From Streptomyces sp. CC0208 (GTDB lineage: Bacteria > Actinomycetota > Actinomycetes > Streptomycetales > Streptomycetaceae), in NCBI RefSeq assembly GCF_003443735.1, contig NZ_CP031969.1, forward strand, positions 2,542,001-2,606,000: a stretch of DNA of 64,000 nucleotides, read 5' to 3'. Both the position numbers and the translations under genes were made by a program. The notes under the pieces are model-generated. The model ran no database searches and was not told where the DNA came from. It worked only from the letters and a program-made list of their open reading frames with translations. Below, in pieces: positions 24,782 through 34,192 of this stretch; within the stretch, counting starts at the first letter, position 1; each line of letters opens with the position of its first letter.

Positions 24782-25180
24782 TCACCCGAACGTGGCCCGC
24801 TCCAGCCAGAACTCCAGCAGCTCCCGCTCCCCGATCACTTCCAACTCCGGGCTGTCCAGGGGCAGTCGACGGTAGAAGGCGAGCATGACGGAGGTGAGCG
24901 GCCCCCGGAGTGCGACGGTCGCCTTGTCGTGCGGCATGGCCCGCTGCACGAACTCCACGATCTGGAGCCACTCGTCGATTGCGTCGACGGCGCTCTCGGG
25001 GCGACCTCGTACGGCTGCCGGGCGGCGAGCGCGGCCTCGATGCCGTCGACGGCGAGCTCCTCGGGCATTCGCCGGGCCCAGAAGCCCGAGGTGGGAAACC
25101 CGCCGTTGACCGGGTGGGCGCTGGTGCGACGACACTCCCGTGGCTCCGGCCGGCCACAACCCGTCACCGCGTCCGCGCGC
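24782..25180 (-). pseudogene. Remnant of an unidentified gene, frameshifted and truncated
   Basis: The C-terminal part is open from about 24997 to 24782 (ESAVDAIDEWLQIVEFVQ, ending LLEFWLERATFG). In another frame upstream (about 25160-25000) GFWARRMPEELAVDGIEAA and LAARQPYEVAP are coding-like. Frame switch is near 25000, inside GAGGTCGCCCCGAGAGCGCC. No start codon or ribosome site is evident upstream, and 25210-25380 looks non-coding. I do not recognise the family. An uninterrupted homologue elsewhere would confirm decay; a sequencing error at about 25000 is an alternative. Confidence 0.45.
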
Positions 25181-25382
25181 AGCTGCGGGCAGTCGTGCCG
25201 CTGGGGCGGCACGGGTGAGCCCAGCGGCACCCCGCAAGCGCGGGCAGGCGAAAAGCTCCCCCCGCCCAGCACCCGCGCCGGGCCCTGTGGATCTACGTGA
25301 GCCGTCCGCTCAGCGCCGGGCGCCGCATCCGTAGCGCTCGCGCGAACGCGGGGACAGGCCCCGCACTGCAGGTCCGCCCCCG

Positions 25383-26408
25383 TCAGCCCAGCACGACAAT
25401 TTCGGCCGCGTCGAACTCCACCCCGACCGCGTCCCCCACCTCCGGCGCCTCGCGCAGCGCACACGCGGCCTCCAACCGCGGCCCGCCGCCTTCCGAGGGG
25501 TGCAGTTGTACGGCGACATGCGTGCCCTTGAAGGTGCGTGCGCCGACCGTGCAGCGCAACCCCTCGTCGGCCGCCACGAGCCGCACTCCCGCGGGCCGCA
25601 CCAGCACGCTCCGGGCCCCCTGCCCGGCTCCCGGAGACACCGGTACCTTGCCCCACGCGGTGTCCGCCGCCTCGCCGGTCACCGTTCCCTCGACCACGTT
25701 CTGGAAGCCGAGGAAGCGGGCCACGAACTCGTCCGCGGGACGCTGCCACACCTCAAGAGGCGTGCCGGACTGGGCGATCCGTCCGTCCCGCATCACCACG
25801 ACCCGGTCGGCGAGCGCGAAGGCCTCGCCCTGGTCGTGGGTGACCGCGAGCACAGTGGTGCCCAACCGCCCGAACAGCTCGCGCAGTTCGACGACCAGCC
25901 GCTCACGCAGAGACCGGTCCAGCTGCCCGAGCGGCTCGTCGAGCATCAGCAGCCGGGGCCGCGGGGCGAGCGCCCGGGCCAGGGCGACCCGCTGCTGTTC
26001 ACCGCCGGAGAGCGCGGCCACGGCCCGGCGGCCGGCGCCCGGAAGGCCGACGAGGTCGAGCAACTCCCGTACCCGCTCGCCCTGTTGGCCCTTGCCGACT
26101 CCGTGCATGCGCAGCCCGAAGGCCACGTTGGCGCCCACGTCACGCTGCGGGAACAGCTGGTGGTCCTGGAACATCAGCCCGACCCCGCGTCGGTGCGCGG
26201 GCACCCCGCCCTGGTCACGCCCGTCGAGCAACACCCGCCCGGAGTCGAGGGGTTGGAGCCCGGCCACCGCCCGCAACAGGGTCGACTTCCCACTGCCACT
26301 GGGCCCGAGCACGCACACGATCTCGTGCTCGGCGACATCGAGGCCCACCCCGTCGAGCACGGCCCGCCCGCCGAACCGTACGGTCGCGTCCTGAAGGCTC
26401 AGCAGCAT
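25383..26408 (-). CDS. Thiamine/iron-type ABC transporter ATPase
   Basis: 341 residues. Walker A GPSGSGKST, signature LSGGEQQRV, Walker B LLMLDEPLGQLD and H-loop VTHDQGEA are intact; a TOBE-like tail (VLVRPAGVRLV) follows. It is the third gene of a TPP-riboswitch operon, abutting the permease stop codon. It energises the permease; thiamine as substrate follows from the binding protein and riboswitch. Confidence 0.92.
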   Translation of the reverse strand: MLLSLQDATVRFGGRAVLDGVGLDVAEHEIVCVLGPSGSGKSTLLRAVAGLQPLDSGRVLLDGRDQGGVPAHRRGVGLMFQDHQLFPQRDVGANVAFGLRMHGVGKGQQGERVRELLDLVGLPGAGRRAVAALSGGEQQRVALARALAPRPRLLMLDEPLGQLDRSLRERLVVELRELFGRLGTTVLAVTHDQGEAFALADRVVVMRDGRIAQSGTPLEVWQRPADEFVARFLGFQNVVEGTVTGEAADTAWGKVPVSPGAGQGARSVLVRPAGVRLVAADEGLRCTVGARTFKGTHVAVQLHPSEGGGPRLEAACALREAPEVGDAVGVEFDAAEIVVLG

Positions 26409-28079
26409 CTAGAACTCCCCGGTCCGGTCGGTCCGCAGCCGTTCGAGGATCAGCAGCGCCACCGCGCACACCACCATCAGGATCGTCGAAAGGGCCATCG
26501 CCTGGCCGTAGTTGAGGTCCCCCGCCCGCCCGAGCAGCCGGGCCACGGCGACCGGCAGCGTCGGGTTGTCGGGCCGTGCGATGAACACGGTCGCCCCGAA
26601 CTCGCCCAGCGACACGGCGAACGCGAAACCCGCCGCGATCAGCAACGCCCGCCGCACCATGGGCAGATCGATCTCCCGCCACACCCGCCACGGCGAGGCC
26701 CCGAGCACGGCCGCGGCCTCCCGCAGCCGGTGGTCCACGGCCCGCAGCACGGGCAGCATGGTCCGTACGACGAACGGCACCCCGACCAGCGCCTGCGCGA
26801 GCGGCACCAGGATCCAGGACTGTCTGAGGTCCAGCGGCGGCTCGTCGAGGGAGATCAGGAACCCGAAGCCCACGGTCACCGCGGACACCCCGAGCGGCAG
26901 CATCAGCAGCGCGTCGAAGCCCCGCACGAACCGCCCCGCGTCCCGCCGTGTCAACGCGGTCGCCGCGAGCCCCCCGACCGCCACCGCGATGGCGGTCGCG
27001 GCGAGGGCGTACTCCAGCGAGTTCCCGACCGCCTCGATGGGCGCGACGAGGAAGACCCCGCCGTCGCCACGGGTCAGCGCCCGGTAGTAGCCGAAGCCGG
27101 GGGCGTCGAGCGAACGCTGCACCAGCACGGCGAGCGGCAGGAACAGCAGTACGGCGATGCTGCCGACGACCCCGGCCAGCAGCCCCCACTCCCCCGCGCC
27201 GCGCGGCCGCCGGGCGGTCATGGACGCGTCCACGAGCCGCAGCGCGGTCTCCCGGCGCCGTACGGTCCAGGCGTGCAGGGCGAGGACCGCGCCCACCGCG
27301 ACGAACTGGATCAGCGTCAGCACGGCGGCCGTGGACAGGTCGAAGATCTCGGAGGTCTGCCGGTAGATCTCCACCTCGAGGGTCGAGAAGGTCGGCCCGC
27401 CGAGGATCTGCACGACGCCGAAGGAGGTGAAGGTGAAGAGGAAGACCATCAGCGCGGCGGCGGCCACGGCGGGCGCGAGCGCGGGCAGGGTGACGGTCCG
27501 CCAGGCCTTGCGCCGGGACGCGCCCAGCATCCGCGCGGCCTCCTCCTGACGCGGGTCCAGCTGGGCCCACAGTCCGCCGACGGTCCGTACGACGACCGCG
27601 TAGTTGAAGAAGACGTGCGCGAGCAGGATCGCCCACACGGTGGTGTCCAGCCGTACGCCCCACAGGTCGTCCGTGAGGCCGCCCCTTCCGACGAGCGCCA
27701 GGAAGGCCGTACCGACGACGACGGTCGGCAGCACGAAGGGGACGGTGACCACGGCCCGCAGGACCTGCTTGCCGGGGAAGTCGAAGCGCGCGAAAACATA
27801 CGCGCCGGGGAGTGCGACCAGGAGCGTGAGCGCGGTGGAGACGAGCGCCTGCCAGGTGGTGAACCACAGGACGTGCCGGATGTCCGGCTGGGCGAGGACA
27901 TCGGTGATCCTGCCGAGCTGCCAGGTCCCGCCGGCCCTCAGTCCGCGCGTGACGATCGCGGCGACGGGATAGGCGAAGAAGACGGCGAAGAACGCGACGG
28001 GCACGGCCACAAGCCCGAGCCGGGCCGCCGCGTTCCTGACGCCCTGGCGGGGCCTTACTTCAGTACGAGCGAGGTCCAT
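26409..28079 (-). CDS. thiP: Thiamine ABC transporter permease, two fused permease domains (ThiP-like)
   Basis: 556 residues with about 12 membrane helices in two homologous halves. Each half carries an EAA loop (EEAARMLGASRRKAWRTV and LREAAAVLGASPWRVWRE). This tandem architecture is that of ThiP/FbpB permeases, which form the pore alone. The ATG lies inside the thiB 3' end (25-nt overlap), so translation is coupled. Confidence 0.92.
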   Translation of the reverse strand: MDLARTEVRPRQGVRNAAARLGLVAVPVAFFAVFFAYPVAAIVTRGLRAGGTWQLGRITDVLAQPDIRHVLWFTTWQALVSTALTLLVALPGAYVFARFDFPGKQVLRAVVTVPFVLPTVVVGTAFLALVGRGGLTDDLWGVRLDTTVWAILLAHVFFNYAVVVRTVGGLWAQLDPRQEEAARMLGASRRKAWRTVTLPALAPAVAAAALMVFLFTFTSFGVVQILGGPTFSTLEVEIYRQTSEIFDLSTAAVLTLIQFVAVGAVLALHAWTVRRRETALRLVDASMTARRPRGAGEWGLLAGVVGSIAVLLFLPLAVLVQRSLDAPGFGYYRALTRGDGGVFLVAPIEAVGNSLEYALAATAIAVAVGGLAATALTRRDAGRFVRGFDALLMLPLGVSAVTVGFGFLISLDEPPLDLRQSWILVPLAQALVGVPFVVRTMLPVLRAVDHRLREAAAVLGASPWRVWREIDLPMVRRALLIAAGFAFAVSLGEFGATVFIARPDNPTLPVAVARLLGRAGDLNYGQAMALSTILMVVCAVALLILERLRTDRTGEF

Positions 28080-29131
28080 GACTTGACCCAGTCGTCACGG
28101 TTGTCGGCGATCTTCTCCGGGTCCATGGTCTCGGGATCCTTGGCCTGCGGACCGTACTCGGTGAACTCGGCCGGCACCGGGGCGCCGTCCACGACCGGGT
28201 AGACGAACATGTTGAGCGGCATGTCCTGCTGGAACTCCTTGGTGAGCAGGAAGTCCAGGAACGCCTTGCCGCCCTTGGTGTTTTTCGCGTTGCTCAGCAG
28301 CCCGGCGTACTCGATCTGCCGGAAGCAGGTGCCCTGCGCGACCCCGGTGGGCGCGGTCTTCGGCTTGGGGTCGGCGTAGATCACCTCGGCGGGCGGCGAG
28401 GAGGCGTACGACACGACGAGCGGCCGGTCGGCCTTGGCCTTCTTGCCGCCGGCGGAACCGGAGAACTCCTCGTTGTAGGCCTGCTCCCAGCCGTCGACGA
28501 CCTTGACGCCGTTGGCCTTGAGCTTCTTCCAGTAGCCCTGCCAGCCGTCGTCGCCGTACTTCGCGGCGCTCCCGAGAAGGAAGCCGAGCCCCGGCGAGGA
28601 GATGGAGGCGTTCTCGGTGACGAGGAGGTTCTTGTAGGCGGGCTTGACCAGATCGTCGTACGACGTCGGCGGCTGGAGCTTGTGCTCGGCGAACCAGGCC
28701 TTGTCGTAGTTGACGCAGATGTCGCCGCTGTCGATGGGCGTCACCCGGTGCTTGTCCTGGTCGACCCGGTACTCGGCCTTGATCCGGTCGGCGCCCTTGG
28801 CCTCGTACGACTGGAAGAGCCCGTTGTCGAGCGCGCGGGAGAGGAGGGTGTTGTCGACGCCGAAGAAGACGTCGCCCTGCGGGTTGTCCTTGGTGAGGAT
28901 GGCCTTGTTGACGGCCTGCCCGGCGTCGCCGTCCTCCAGGACCTTGACCTGGTAGCCGGACTTCTTCTCGAAGTCGGCGAGGACGCTCTTGGAGACGGCC
29001 CAGGAGTCGTGGCTGACGAGGGTGACGGTCTTGGAGCCGGAGCTTTTGGAGTCGTCGGACGACGAGCCGCACGCGGACAGCGTGACCAGGCCCAGGCCGA
29101 CGACGACAGCACAGAACTTCTTGTTGTTCAC
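28055..29131 (-). CDS. thiB: Thiamine-binding lipoprotein ThiB-like
   Basis: 358 residues from GTG 29131. Lipoprotein signal VVGLGLVTLSACGSSSDD with lipobox LSAC; mature type 2 periplasmic-binding fold with TVTLVSHDSWAVSK, FFGVDNTLLSRALD and SGDICVNYDKAWF, characteristic of the ThiB subgroup. It binds thiamine, its phosphate or a precursor outside the membrane. A TPP riboswitch lies in its leader. Confidence 0.93.
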   Translation of the reverse strand: MNNKKFCAVVVGLGLVTLSACGSSSDDSKSSGSKTVTLVSHDSWAVSKSVLADFEKKSGYQVKVLEDGDAGQAVNKAILTKDNPQGDVFFGVDNTLLSRALDNGLFQSYEAKGADRIKAEYRVDQDKHRVTPIDSGDICVNYDKAWFAEHKLQPPTSYDDLVKPAYKNLLVTENASISSPGLGFLLGSAAKYGDDGWQGYWKKLKANGVKVVDGWEQAYNEEFSGSAGGKKAKADRPLVVSYASSPPAEVIYADPKPKTAPTGVAQGTCFRQIEYAGLLSNAKNTKGGKAFLDFLLTKEFQQDMPLNMFVYPVVDGAPVPAEFTEYGPQAKDPETMDPEKIADNRDDWVKSWTSLVLK

Positions 29132-29141
29132 GGTGATGACC

Positions 29142-29230
29142 GAACTTCCTACCCAGAATGACCTGGGCGAGGTTCAGAGGGTCTGCGGCCCGATTGCCGC
29201 ACTCTCAGCGCTGTGGCGCTCCCCTGTCGG
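29142..29230 (-). promoter_or_regulatory. TPP riboswitch (THI element) upstream of thiB
   Basis: On the minus strand the leader carries the conserved THI-element order: a GGGGAGC-type P1/P2 entry, CTGAGAGT (loop J2-3), then ACCCTCTGAACCT, and TCATTCTGGGTAGGAAG at the 3' side. All landmark segments of the thiamine pyrophosphate aptamer are present. The 3' end carries AGGAAG, a possible Shine-Dalgarno, 12 nt before the GTG start, so translation initiation is the likely target; a terminator hairpin is not evident. Confidence 0.92.
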
Positions 29231-29262
29231 ATATGAAGATGTACGTACGTACGGTCGTCAGA

Positions 29263-30369
29263 CTACCGCTCGGTGGCCGCGAGCTGGCCACAGGCCCCGT
29301 CGATCTCCTGTCCACGGGTGTCCCGGATGGTCACCGCCACACCATGGGCGGCGATGGCCTCGACGAACGCCTTCTCGTCCTCGGGCCGGGAGGCGGTCCA
29401 CTTGGACCCGGGGGTCGGGTTCAGCGGGATGAGGTTGACGTGCACGGGCTTGCCCTTGAGTAGCCGTCCGAGTCGGTCCCCCCGCCACGCCTGGTCGTTG
29501 ATGTCCCGGATCAGCGCGTATTCGATGGACAGCCGACGCCCGCTCTTCTCGACGTACTCGAACCCGGCGTCGAGGACCTCGCGCACCTTCCACCGGGTGT
29601 TCACGGGGACGAGGGTGTCGCGCAGCTCGTCGTCCGGGGCGTGCAGGGAGATCGCGAGCCGGCACTTGAAGCCCTCGTCGGAGAACCGGTGAATGGCCGG
29701 CACGAGGCCCACGGTCGACACGGTGATGCCCCGCTGCGAGAGCCCGAGCCCATCAGGAGCGGGATCGGTGAGCGCGCGAATGGACTGCGTCACCCGCTTG
29801 TAGTTGGCGAGCGGTTCACCCATCCCCATGAAGACGATGTTGGAGAGCCGCGCGGGCCCGCCCGGCACCTCCCCGTCCCGCAGCGCCCGCATCCCGTCCA
29901 CGATCTGGTGGACGATCTCAGCGGTGGACAGATTGCGATCCAGCCCCGCCTGCCCGGTGGCACAGAAGGGACAGTTCATCCCGCACCCGGCCTGCGAGCT
30001 GATGCACATGGTCACCCGGTCCGGGTACCGCATCAGCACCGACTCCACGAGCGTCCCGTCGAACAGCCGCCACAGCGTCTTGCGCGTGGTCCCCTGGTCG
30101 GTCGACAGATGCCGTACGACGGTCATGAGCTCCGGAAGCAGCGCCTCCTGGAGCTTGCCGCGCGCCCCGGCCGGGATGTCCGTCCACTCCGCCGGGTCGT
30201 GCGCGTACCGCGCGAAGTAGTGCTGCGAGAGCTGCTTGGCACGAAACGGCTTCTCCCCGATCTCCGCCACGACCTCCTTGCGCTCGGCAGGCGTGAGGTC
30301 GGCGAGATGCCGCGGCGGCTTCTTGGCTCCGCGGGGGGCGACGAAAGTGAGTTCTCCGGGCTTAGGCAT
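29263..30369 (-). CDS. rlmN: 23S rRNA (adenine2503-C2)-methyltransferase RlmN
   Basis: 368 residues from ATG 30369; the preceding eight in-frame codons lack a start context. Radical SAM cluster is [10 protein letters not shown]; other blocks are [31 protein letters not shown] and [10 protein letters not shown]. Terminal [22 protein letters not shown] holds the second catalytic cysteine. Methylates A2503 of 23S rRNA and A37 of some tRNAs. It is monocistronic, with the thi riboswitch region immediately after its stop. Confidence 0.95.
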   Translation of the reverse strand: MPKPGELTFVAPRGAKKPPRHLADLTPAERKEVVAEIGEKPFRAKQLSQHYFARYAHDPAEWTDIPAGARGKLQEALLPELMTVVRHLSTDQGTTRKTLWRLFDGTLVESVLMRYPDRVTMCISSQAGCGMNCPFCATGQAGLDRNLSTAEIVHQIVDGMRALRDGEVPGGPARLSNIVFMGMGEPLANYKRVTQSIRALTDPAPDGLGLSQRGITVSTVGLVPAIHRFSDEGFKCRLAISLHAPDDELRDTLVPVNTRWKVREVLDAGFEYVEKSGRRLSIEYALIRDINDQAWRGDRLGRLLKGKPVHVNLIPLNPTPGSKWTASRPEDEKAFVEAIAAHGVAVTIRDTRGQEIDGACGQLAATER

Positions 30370-30406
30370 GGCTGTACCAGTGTCGCAGATCATCCGCGAA
30401 CCGCGT

Positions 30407-30670
30407 TCAGAGGATCCACACGCCCAGCGCCGCGACCGCGAGGCCGATGGCCACGAAGAAGAAGCAGGTGAGGGTGACCGGGAGTGCCTGTCCTCGACGG
30501 CGGGCGGGGTCCAGGCCGCGGTAGGTGCTGACCGCCGCGTAGACGCCGATGAGGGCGAGCGCGCAGCCGATGACGAGGGCGACGAAGCCGAGGAAGCCGG
30601 ACCAGGTGGAGGGGTGGTCCGGGTTGGGGGTGACCACGGCCGCGAGGGCCGCTCCGCCGAGGGGGCTCAC
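30407..30670 (-). CDS. Small membrane protein of the WXG100-like cassette
   Basis: 87 residues from GTG 30670, whose GTGA overlaps the preceding gene's stop. Two hydrophobic helices ([21 protein letters not shown] and [18 protein letters not shown]) are joined by a short basic loop ([12 protein letters not shown]). Not recognised. Position immediately after a WXG-type secreted protein fits a membrane anchor or immunity partner, without direct evidence. Confidence 0.7.
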   Translation of the reverse strand: MSPLGGAALAAVVTPNPDHPSTWSGFLGFVALVIGCALALIGVYAAVSTYRGLDPARRRGQALPVTLTCFFFVAIGLAVAALGVWIL

Positions 30671-31803
30671 TTGTCGTTCTCGTCCTTCGTCAGGTTCTGG
30701 ATGTCGGACTCGATACCGGACGCGGCGGCGTAGACGCCGGTGTTGAGTGTGGTGCCCACGGTGTTCCTGAACGCTCCGTCCGCGAGCTTTCCCCGGTCGC
30801 TCAGATGTTCGCCGCCGAGGCTGCCGTGCTCCTCCAGGGCATGGTTGACGCCGTGGTTCTGGGCATTTCCGGCGGCGCCGGCGACGGCGTTGGTCAGCGC
30901 GTCCTGACCCATGGTCGAGGCGTCCTGGCCGTTCGCGTAGTCGGCCGTCACCCCGCCCGTCACGTTGCCGAGCGCTCCGTTGGCCGCGGTGCCGAGCAGG
31001 CCCTCCCCCCTCAGGAGGTCTCCGGCCACCCCCGTGACCCGGGCCCCGATCGCGCCGGCGCCCGCGGTGAACCCGGCCGTGCCGCCCGCGAGCAGCGCGC
31101 CGTTCCTGAGGTCGGCGCCCACGGTCACCGGCTGCCCGTTGACGGCCTGGGTCACCATCAGGCTTCCCGAGTCCGCCACGAAGTTCGTCGCGAAGCTCTC
31201 CAGCCCCGTCCTGGCGAAGCTCGCGCTGACCCTGGCGACGGCCGTGAGCATCCGCTCCAACGTGGCGACCGTCTCCGCGCTGAGCCCCGAGAACCGCTCC
31301 AGGAGGCCCGCCACCCGCTCGGCCGCCGACGTGAACAGCCGGACCAGGTCCACGATCTTGGCGACCCGCTCCGCCACCGCCGTGTTCGCGACGAGGTCGG
31401 AGATGAAGCCGGTGAAGAACGACAGCGCGACCCCGGCGATCTCCATCTCGGCGATCTCGACACAGATGTCGATGATCTCCTTGTTGATCCCGTCGATCTC
31501 GTCGGCATAGGAGCGCAGTCCGTCGGCGACGTGATGGAAGTGGGCGGCGACGTTCTGGACGATCTTCTTCTGCTCGGCCCAGTGCTGCTCGAAGGCGTCC
31601 CGTGCGGCCCCGTGCCACCCGTGCCGGTCGACCCCGGCGATCGCGGCGTCGAGGGCCCGTACGACATCGGTCAGTTCCGTGCCCATGGCGTCCCAGGCAC
31701 GGGCGATGGCCCGGAGCGTGTCGCCGTCGCCGCCCGGCAGTTCCACACCGGCCGCCTGGAGGATCTCCAGGACCTTGCCGTCGATCCAGCCGTTGATGCT
31801 CAC
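30667..31803 (-). CDS. WXG100-type protein with long helical and Gly/Ala-rich C-terminus
   Basis: 378 residues from GTG 31803, overlapping the preceding gene (GTGA). The first about 110 residues form the long WXG100-like helical hairpin (AIARAWDAMGTELTDVV, then RHGWHGAARDAFEQHW with the WxG turn). Helices of about 110 residues continue (AVAERVAKIVDLVRLFTSAAE). From about 225 there is a Gly/Ala-rich pre-toxin-like region (AGGTAGFTAGAGAIGARV). The last 90 residues show no known toxin domain. It resembles CpnT-type N-terminal modules exported by type VII systems. Confidence 0.75.
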   Translation of the reverse strand: MSINGWIDGKVLEILQAAGVELPGGDGDTLRAIARAWDAMGTELTDVVRALDAAIAGVDRHGWHGAARDAFEQHWAEQKKIVQNVAAHFHHVADGLRSYADEIDGINKEIIDICVEIAEMEIAGVALSFFTGFISDLVANTAVAERVAKIVDLVRLFTSAAERVAGLLERFSGLSAETVATLERMLTAVARVSASFARTGLESFATNFVADSGSLMVTQAVNGQPVTVGADLRNGALLAGGTAGFTAGAGAIGARVTGVAGDLLRGEGLLGTAANGALGNVTGGVTADYANGQDASTMGQDALTNAVAGAAGNAQNHGVNHALEEHGSLGGEHLSDRGKLADGAFRNTVGTTLNTGVYAAASGIESDIQNLTKDENDK

Positions 31804-32129
31804 GGACGGTCTCCCGAGGCCGCGGTGTGCAGATAGCCGAGGGCCGTGCGGTCCGAGTCGGCGTAGTGGGTGGCGTTCAGCCTGAGCCGGTCACCGTCGG
31901 TCCTGAGCACCTCCGGAAGACGCCCGAGCGCCTTGACCGTGTTCTCCAGCAACCGCCGGTACTTCTCGGTCGCCCCGTCGCAGATCCCCAGCAACCCGAA
32001 CGCCTGCCCGATCTCCGCCGCGCTCCCCGAGAACGCCCCGATCGGCCCGGCGAGCCCCGTCGCCTCCCGGTCGAACCTGCCCGCCAGATCCGTCAACGTC
32101 TCGGGGTCCACCCCGAACTGCTCGCTCAT
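31800..32129 (-). CDS. Small WXG100/type VII target-like protein
   Basis: 109 residues from ATG 32129 behind GGGGGAG. Predicted four-helix arrangement: MSEQFGVDPETLTDLAGRFD, a central helix, then LGRLPEVLRTDGDRLRLNATHYADSDRTA, as in the ESX substrate-like proteins (PF10824 group). No cysteines beyond GICDG, no signal peptide. Co-translated with the 378-residue WXG protein; together they would be an effector/partner pair. No EccC or other secretion ATPase lies in the window. Confidence 0.7.
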   Translation of the reverse strand: MSEQFGVDPETLTDLAGRFDREATGLAGPIGAFSGSAAEIGQAFGLLGICDGATEKYRRLLENTVKALGRLPEVLRTDGDRLRLNATHYADSDRTALGYLHTAASGDRP

Positions 32130-32276
32130 CCCGCTCCCCCGTTCGAAAACCGACGCGACGGTCAGCATCCCGGACGAGATCCCGCGGAAACGGGTCCTTT
32201 TACGTAGGCGAAGCAAGGTCTGACCCACAATTTGCGCCAACCCGGTCTGAGCCATGCCGAGCTCGGCGCAACGCAA

Positions 32277-32304
32277 AGGGGCGGCAGCCGTCGCTGCCGC
32301 CCCT
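32277..32304 (-). terminator. Terminator after cdsA
   Basis: Perfect 12-bp stem AGGGGCGGCAGC / GCTGCCGCCCCT with a 4-nt loop. On the minus strand it is followed by TTTGCGTTG. It lies 17 bp beyond the cdsA stop and separates the rpsB-cdsA locus from the WXG cassette. Confidence 0.85.
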
Positions 32305-32320
32305 CGCCCGTCCTCGTGCG

Positions 32321-33490
32321 TCAGCCGCTGCCCACGAACAGCACCAGCAGCAGCCACACCACCGGCGCCGTCGGCAACAGGGAGTCCAGGCGGTCCATGA
32401 TGCCGCCGTGGCCCGGCAGCAGCGTGCCCATGTCCTTGATGCCGAGGTCCCGCTTGATCATCGACTCGCCGAGGTCACCCAGCGTCGCGCTGGCCGCGAC
32501 CGCGAGCCCGAGCAGCAGGCCCTGCCACCAGATGCCGTCGTCGATCAGGAACTCCATGCACAGCGCGCCCGCAGCCATCGCGAACGCCACCGCTCCGACC
32601 AGGCCCTCACGGGTCTTGCCGGGGCTGATGCGCGGCGCGAGCTTGTGGGTGCCGAAGCGCCAGCCGACCGCGTACGCGCCGGTGTCGCTGACGACGGTCA
32701 GGAGCAGGAAGGTCAGGACGCGGGCCGCCCCGTCCTCGGCCGTCAGCATCATCGCGACGAACGTGGCCAGGAACGGCACGTAGAACGCGGCGAAGACACC
32801 CGCCGTGACGTCCTTGAGGTAGCCCTCCGGCGGTTCGGTCATCCGCCAGACGAGGACCGCGAGTGCCGTGAGCGCCATGGCGACCCAGGCACCCTCCGCG
32901 CCCCGGACGTACCCCGAGATGACCATCGCGGCTCCGCCGAGCGCCAGCGGCACGAGCGGCGCCTTGATGCCCTTGCGCTCCTCCAGCCGCTTCGTCAGCT
33001 CCCACAGCCCGACCACGACGGCGACCGCTATCACGCCGACGAAAGCGGCCTTGACGAAGAACAGCGACGCGATGATCACCGCGCCGAGTCCGACCCCGAC
33101 GCCTATGGCCGCACCCAGGTCCCGCCCCGCGCTCTTCTTCTGCGGCGCGGGCGCCGGCTGCGAGGAGTCGGGCATGGGCTCCGGATTCTGCTTCTGCGGT
33201 GCCGCCGGGTAGGGCTGCGCCGATGCGGTCACTTCACGGAACGTCCCGTCCCGGAACGTGTCGTCCCGGAACAAGGGGCCGCTCAGCCGAGCGGCCCCCC
33301 GGTCGTCATCCTGGTCGTCGCCGTCCCGGGGTACAGCGGGTCCGTCGGGCACGATGGGCATGGGGCGAGTGTGCTGCGCGTCATGCGCATCGTACGCGGG
33401 ACCCGCCGGGGCAGCCCCCTGGACAGGCCCCTGGTCGGACGGCCCCCAGTACCCGGTGTGAGGCGGCGTCGCCCAGGAAGAGTCGTTCAT
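32321..33490 (-). CDS. cdsA: Phosphatidate cytidylyltransferase CdsA
   Basis: 389 residues. Residues 1-130 are a disordered Pro/Gln/Asp-rich cytoplasmic extension longer than in E. coli CdsA. The rest has about eight membrane helices and ends with the family signature ESMIKRDLGIKDMGTLLPGHGG, then IMDRLDS. Makes CDP-diacylglycerol from phosphatidate and CTP in the cytoplasmic membrane. The ATG overlaps the frr stop by one base. Confidence 0.95.
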   Translation of the reverse strand: MNDSSWATPPHTGYWGPSDQGPVQGAAPAGPAYDAHDAQHTRPMPIVPDGPAVPRDGDDQDDDRGAARLSGPLFRDDTFRDGTFREVTASAQPYPAAPQKQNPEPMPDSSQPAPAPQKKSAGRDLGAAIGVGVGLGAVIIASLFFVKAAFVGVIAVAVVVGLWELTKRLEERKGIKAPLVPLALGGAAMVISGYVRGAEGAWVAMALTALAVLVWRMTEPPEGYLKDVTAGVFAAFYVPFLATFVAMMLTAEDGAARVLTFLLLTVVSDTGAYAVGWRFGTHKLAPRISPGKTREGLVGAVAFAMAAGALCMEFLIDDGIWWQGLLLGLAVAASATLGDLGESMIKRDLGIKDMGTLLPGHGGIMDRLDSLLPTAPVVWLLLVLFVGSG

Positions 33491-34047
33491 CAGACCTCGA
33501 GAAGCTCCGCTTCCTTGTGCTTGAGGAGCTCGTCCACCTGGGCGACGTACTTGTGCGTCGCGTCGTCGAGGTCCTTCTCAGCACGGCGGCCCTCGTCCTC
33601 GCCGACCTCGCCGTCCTTGACGAGCTTGTCGATCGCGTCCTTGGCCTTGCGGCGGACCGAGCGGATGGAGACCTTGCTGTCCTCGGCCTTGCCCCGGGCC
33701 ACCTTGATGTAGTCGCGGCGGCGCTCCTCGGTGAGCTCGGGGAACACCACTCGGATGATGTTGCCGTCGTTGCTCGGGTTGACGCCCAGGTCGGAGTCGC
33801 GGATCGCCTGTTCGATGTTGCGCAGCGCGGTCTTGTCGAACGGGGTCACCACGGCCATGCGCGGCTCCGGCACGGAGAACGAAGCCAGCTGGTTGATCGG
33901 CGTCGGCGCACCGTAGTAGTCGGCCACGATCTTGTTGAACATCGCCGGGTGCGCACGCCCGGTGCGGATCGCGGCGAAGTCCTCCTTGGCGACCACGACG
34001 GCCTTCTCCATCTTCTCCTCGGCCTCGAGGAGGGTCTCTTCGATCAC
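33490..34047 (-). CDS. frr: Ribosome recycling factor
   Basis: 185 residues from GTG 34047, preceded by CAGGAG. Length and sequence agree with streptomycete RRF ([51 protein letters not shown]). A second GTG three bases upstream could be used; further upstream frame has no ribosome site. Releases mRNA and tRNA from post-termination ribosomes with EF-G. Lies between pyrH and cdsA. Confidence 0.95.
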   Translation of the reverse strand: MIEETLLEAEEKMEKAVVVAKEDFAAIRTGRAHPAMFNKIVADYYGAPTPINQLASFSVPEPRMAVVTPFDKTALRNIEQAIRDSDLGVNPSNDGNIIRVVFPELTEERRRDYIKVARGKAEDSKVSIRSVRRKAKDAIDKLVKDGEVGEDEGRRAEKDLDDATHKYVAQVDELLKHKEAELLEV

Positions 34048-34192
34048 CACTTGCTCCTGCGTGTCTTGAGTAGGCCCGGCTGCTGTTCCATGTGCGTGGG
34101 CGGCGGCCGGCTGCGTCGCGTCTTCTTCCTGCACGGTTCCCGACCGGCAGGACATTGTCCATCCCCCGGTCAGGGACCGGGTGTGTCCCCTG

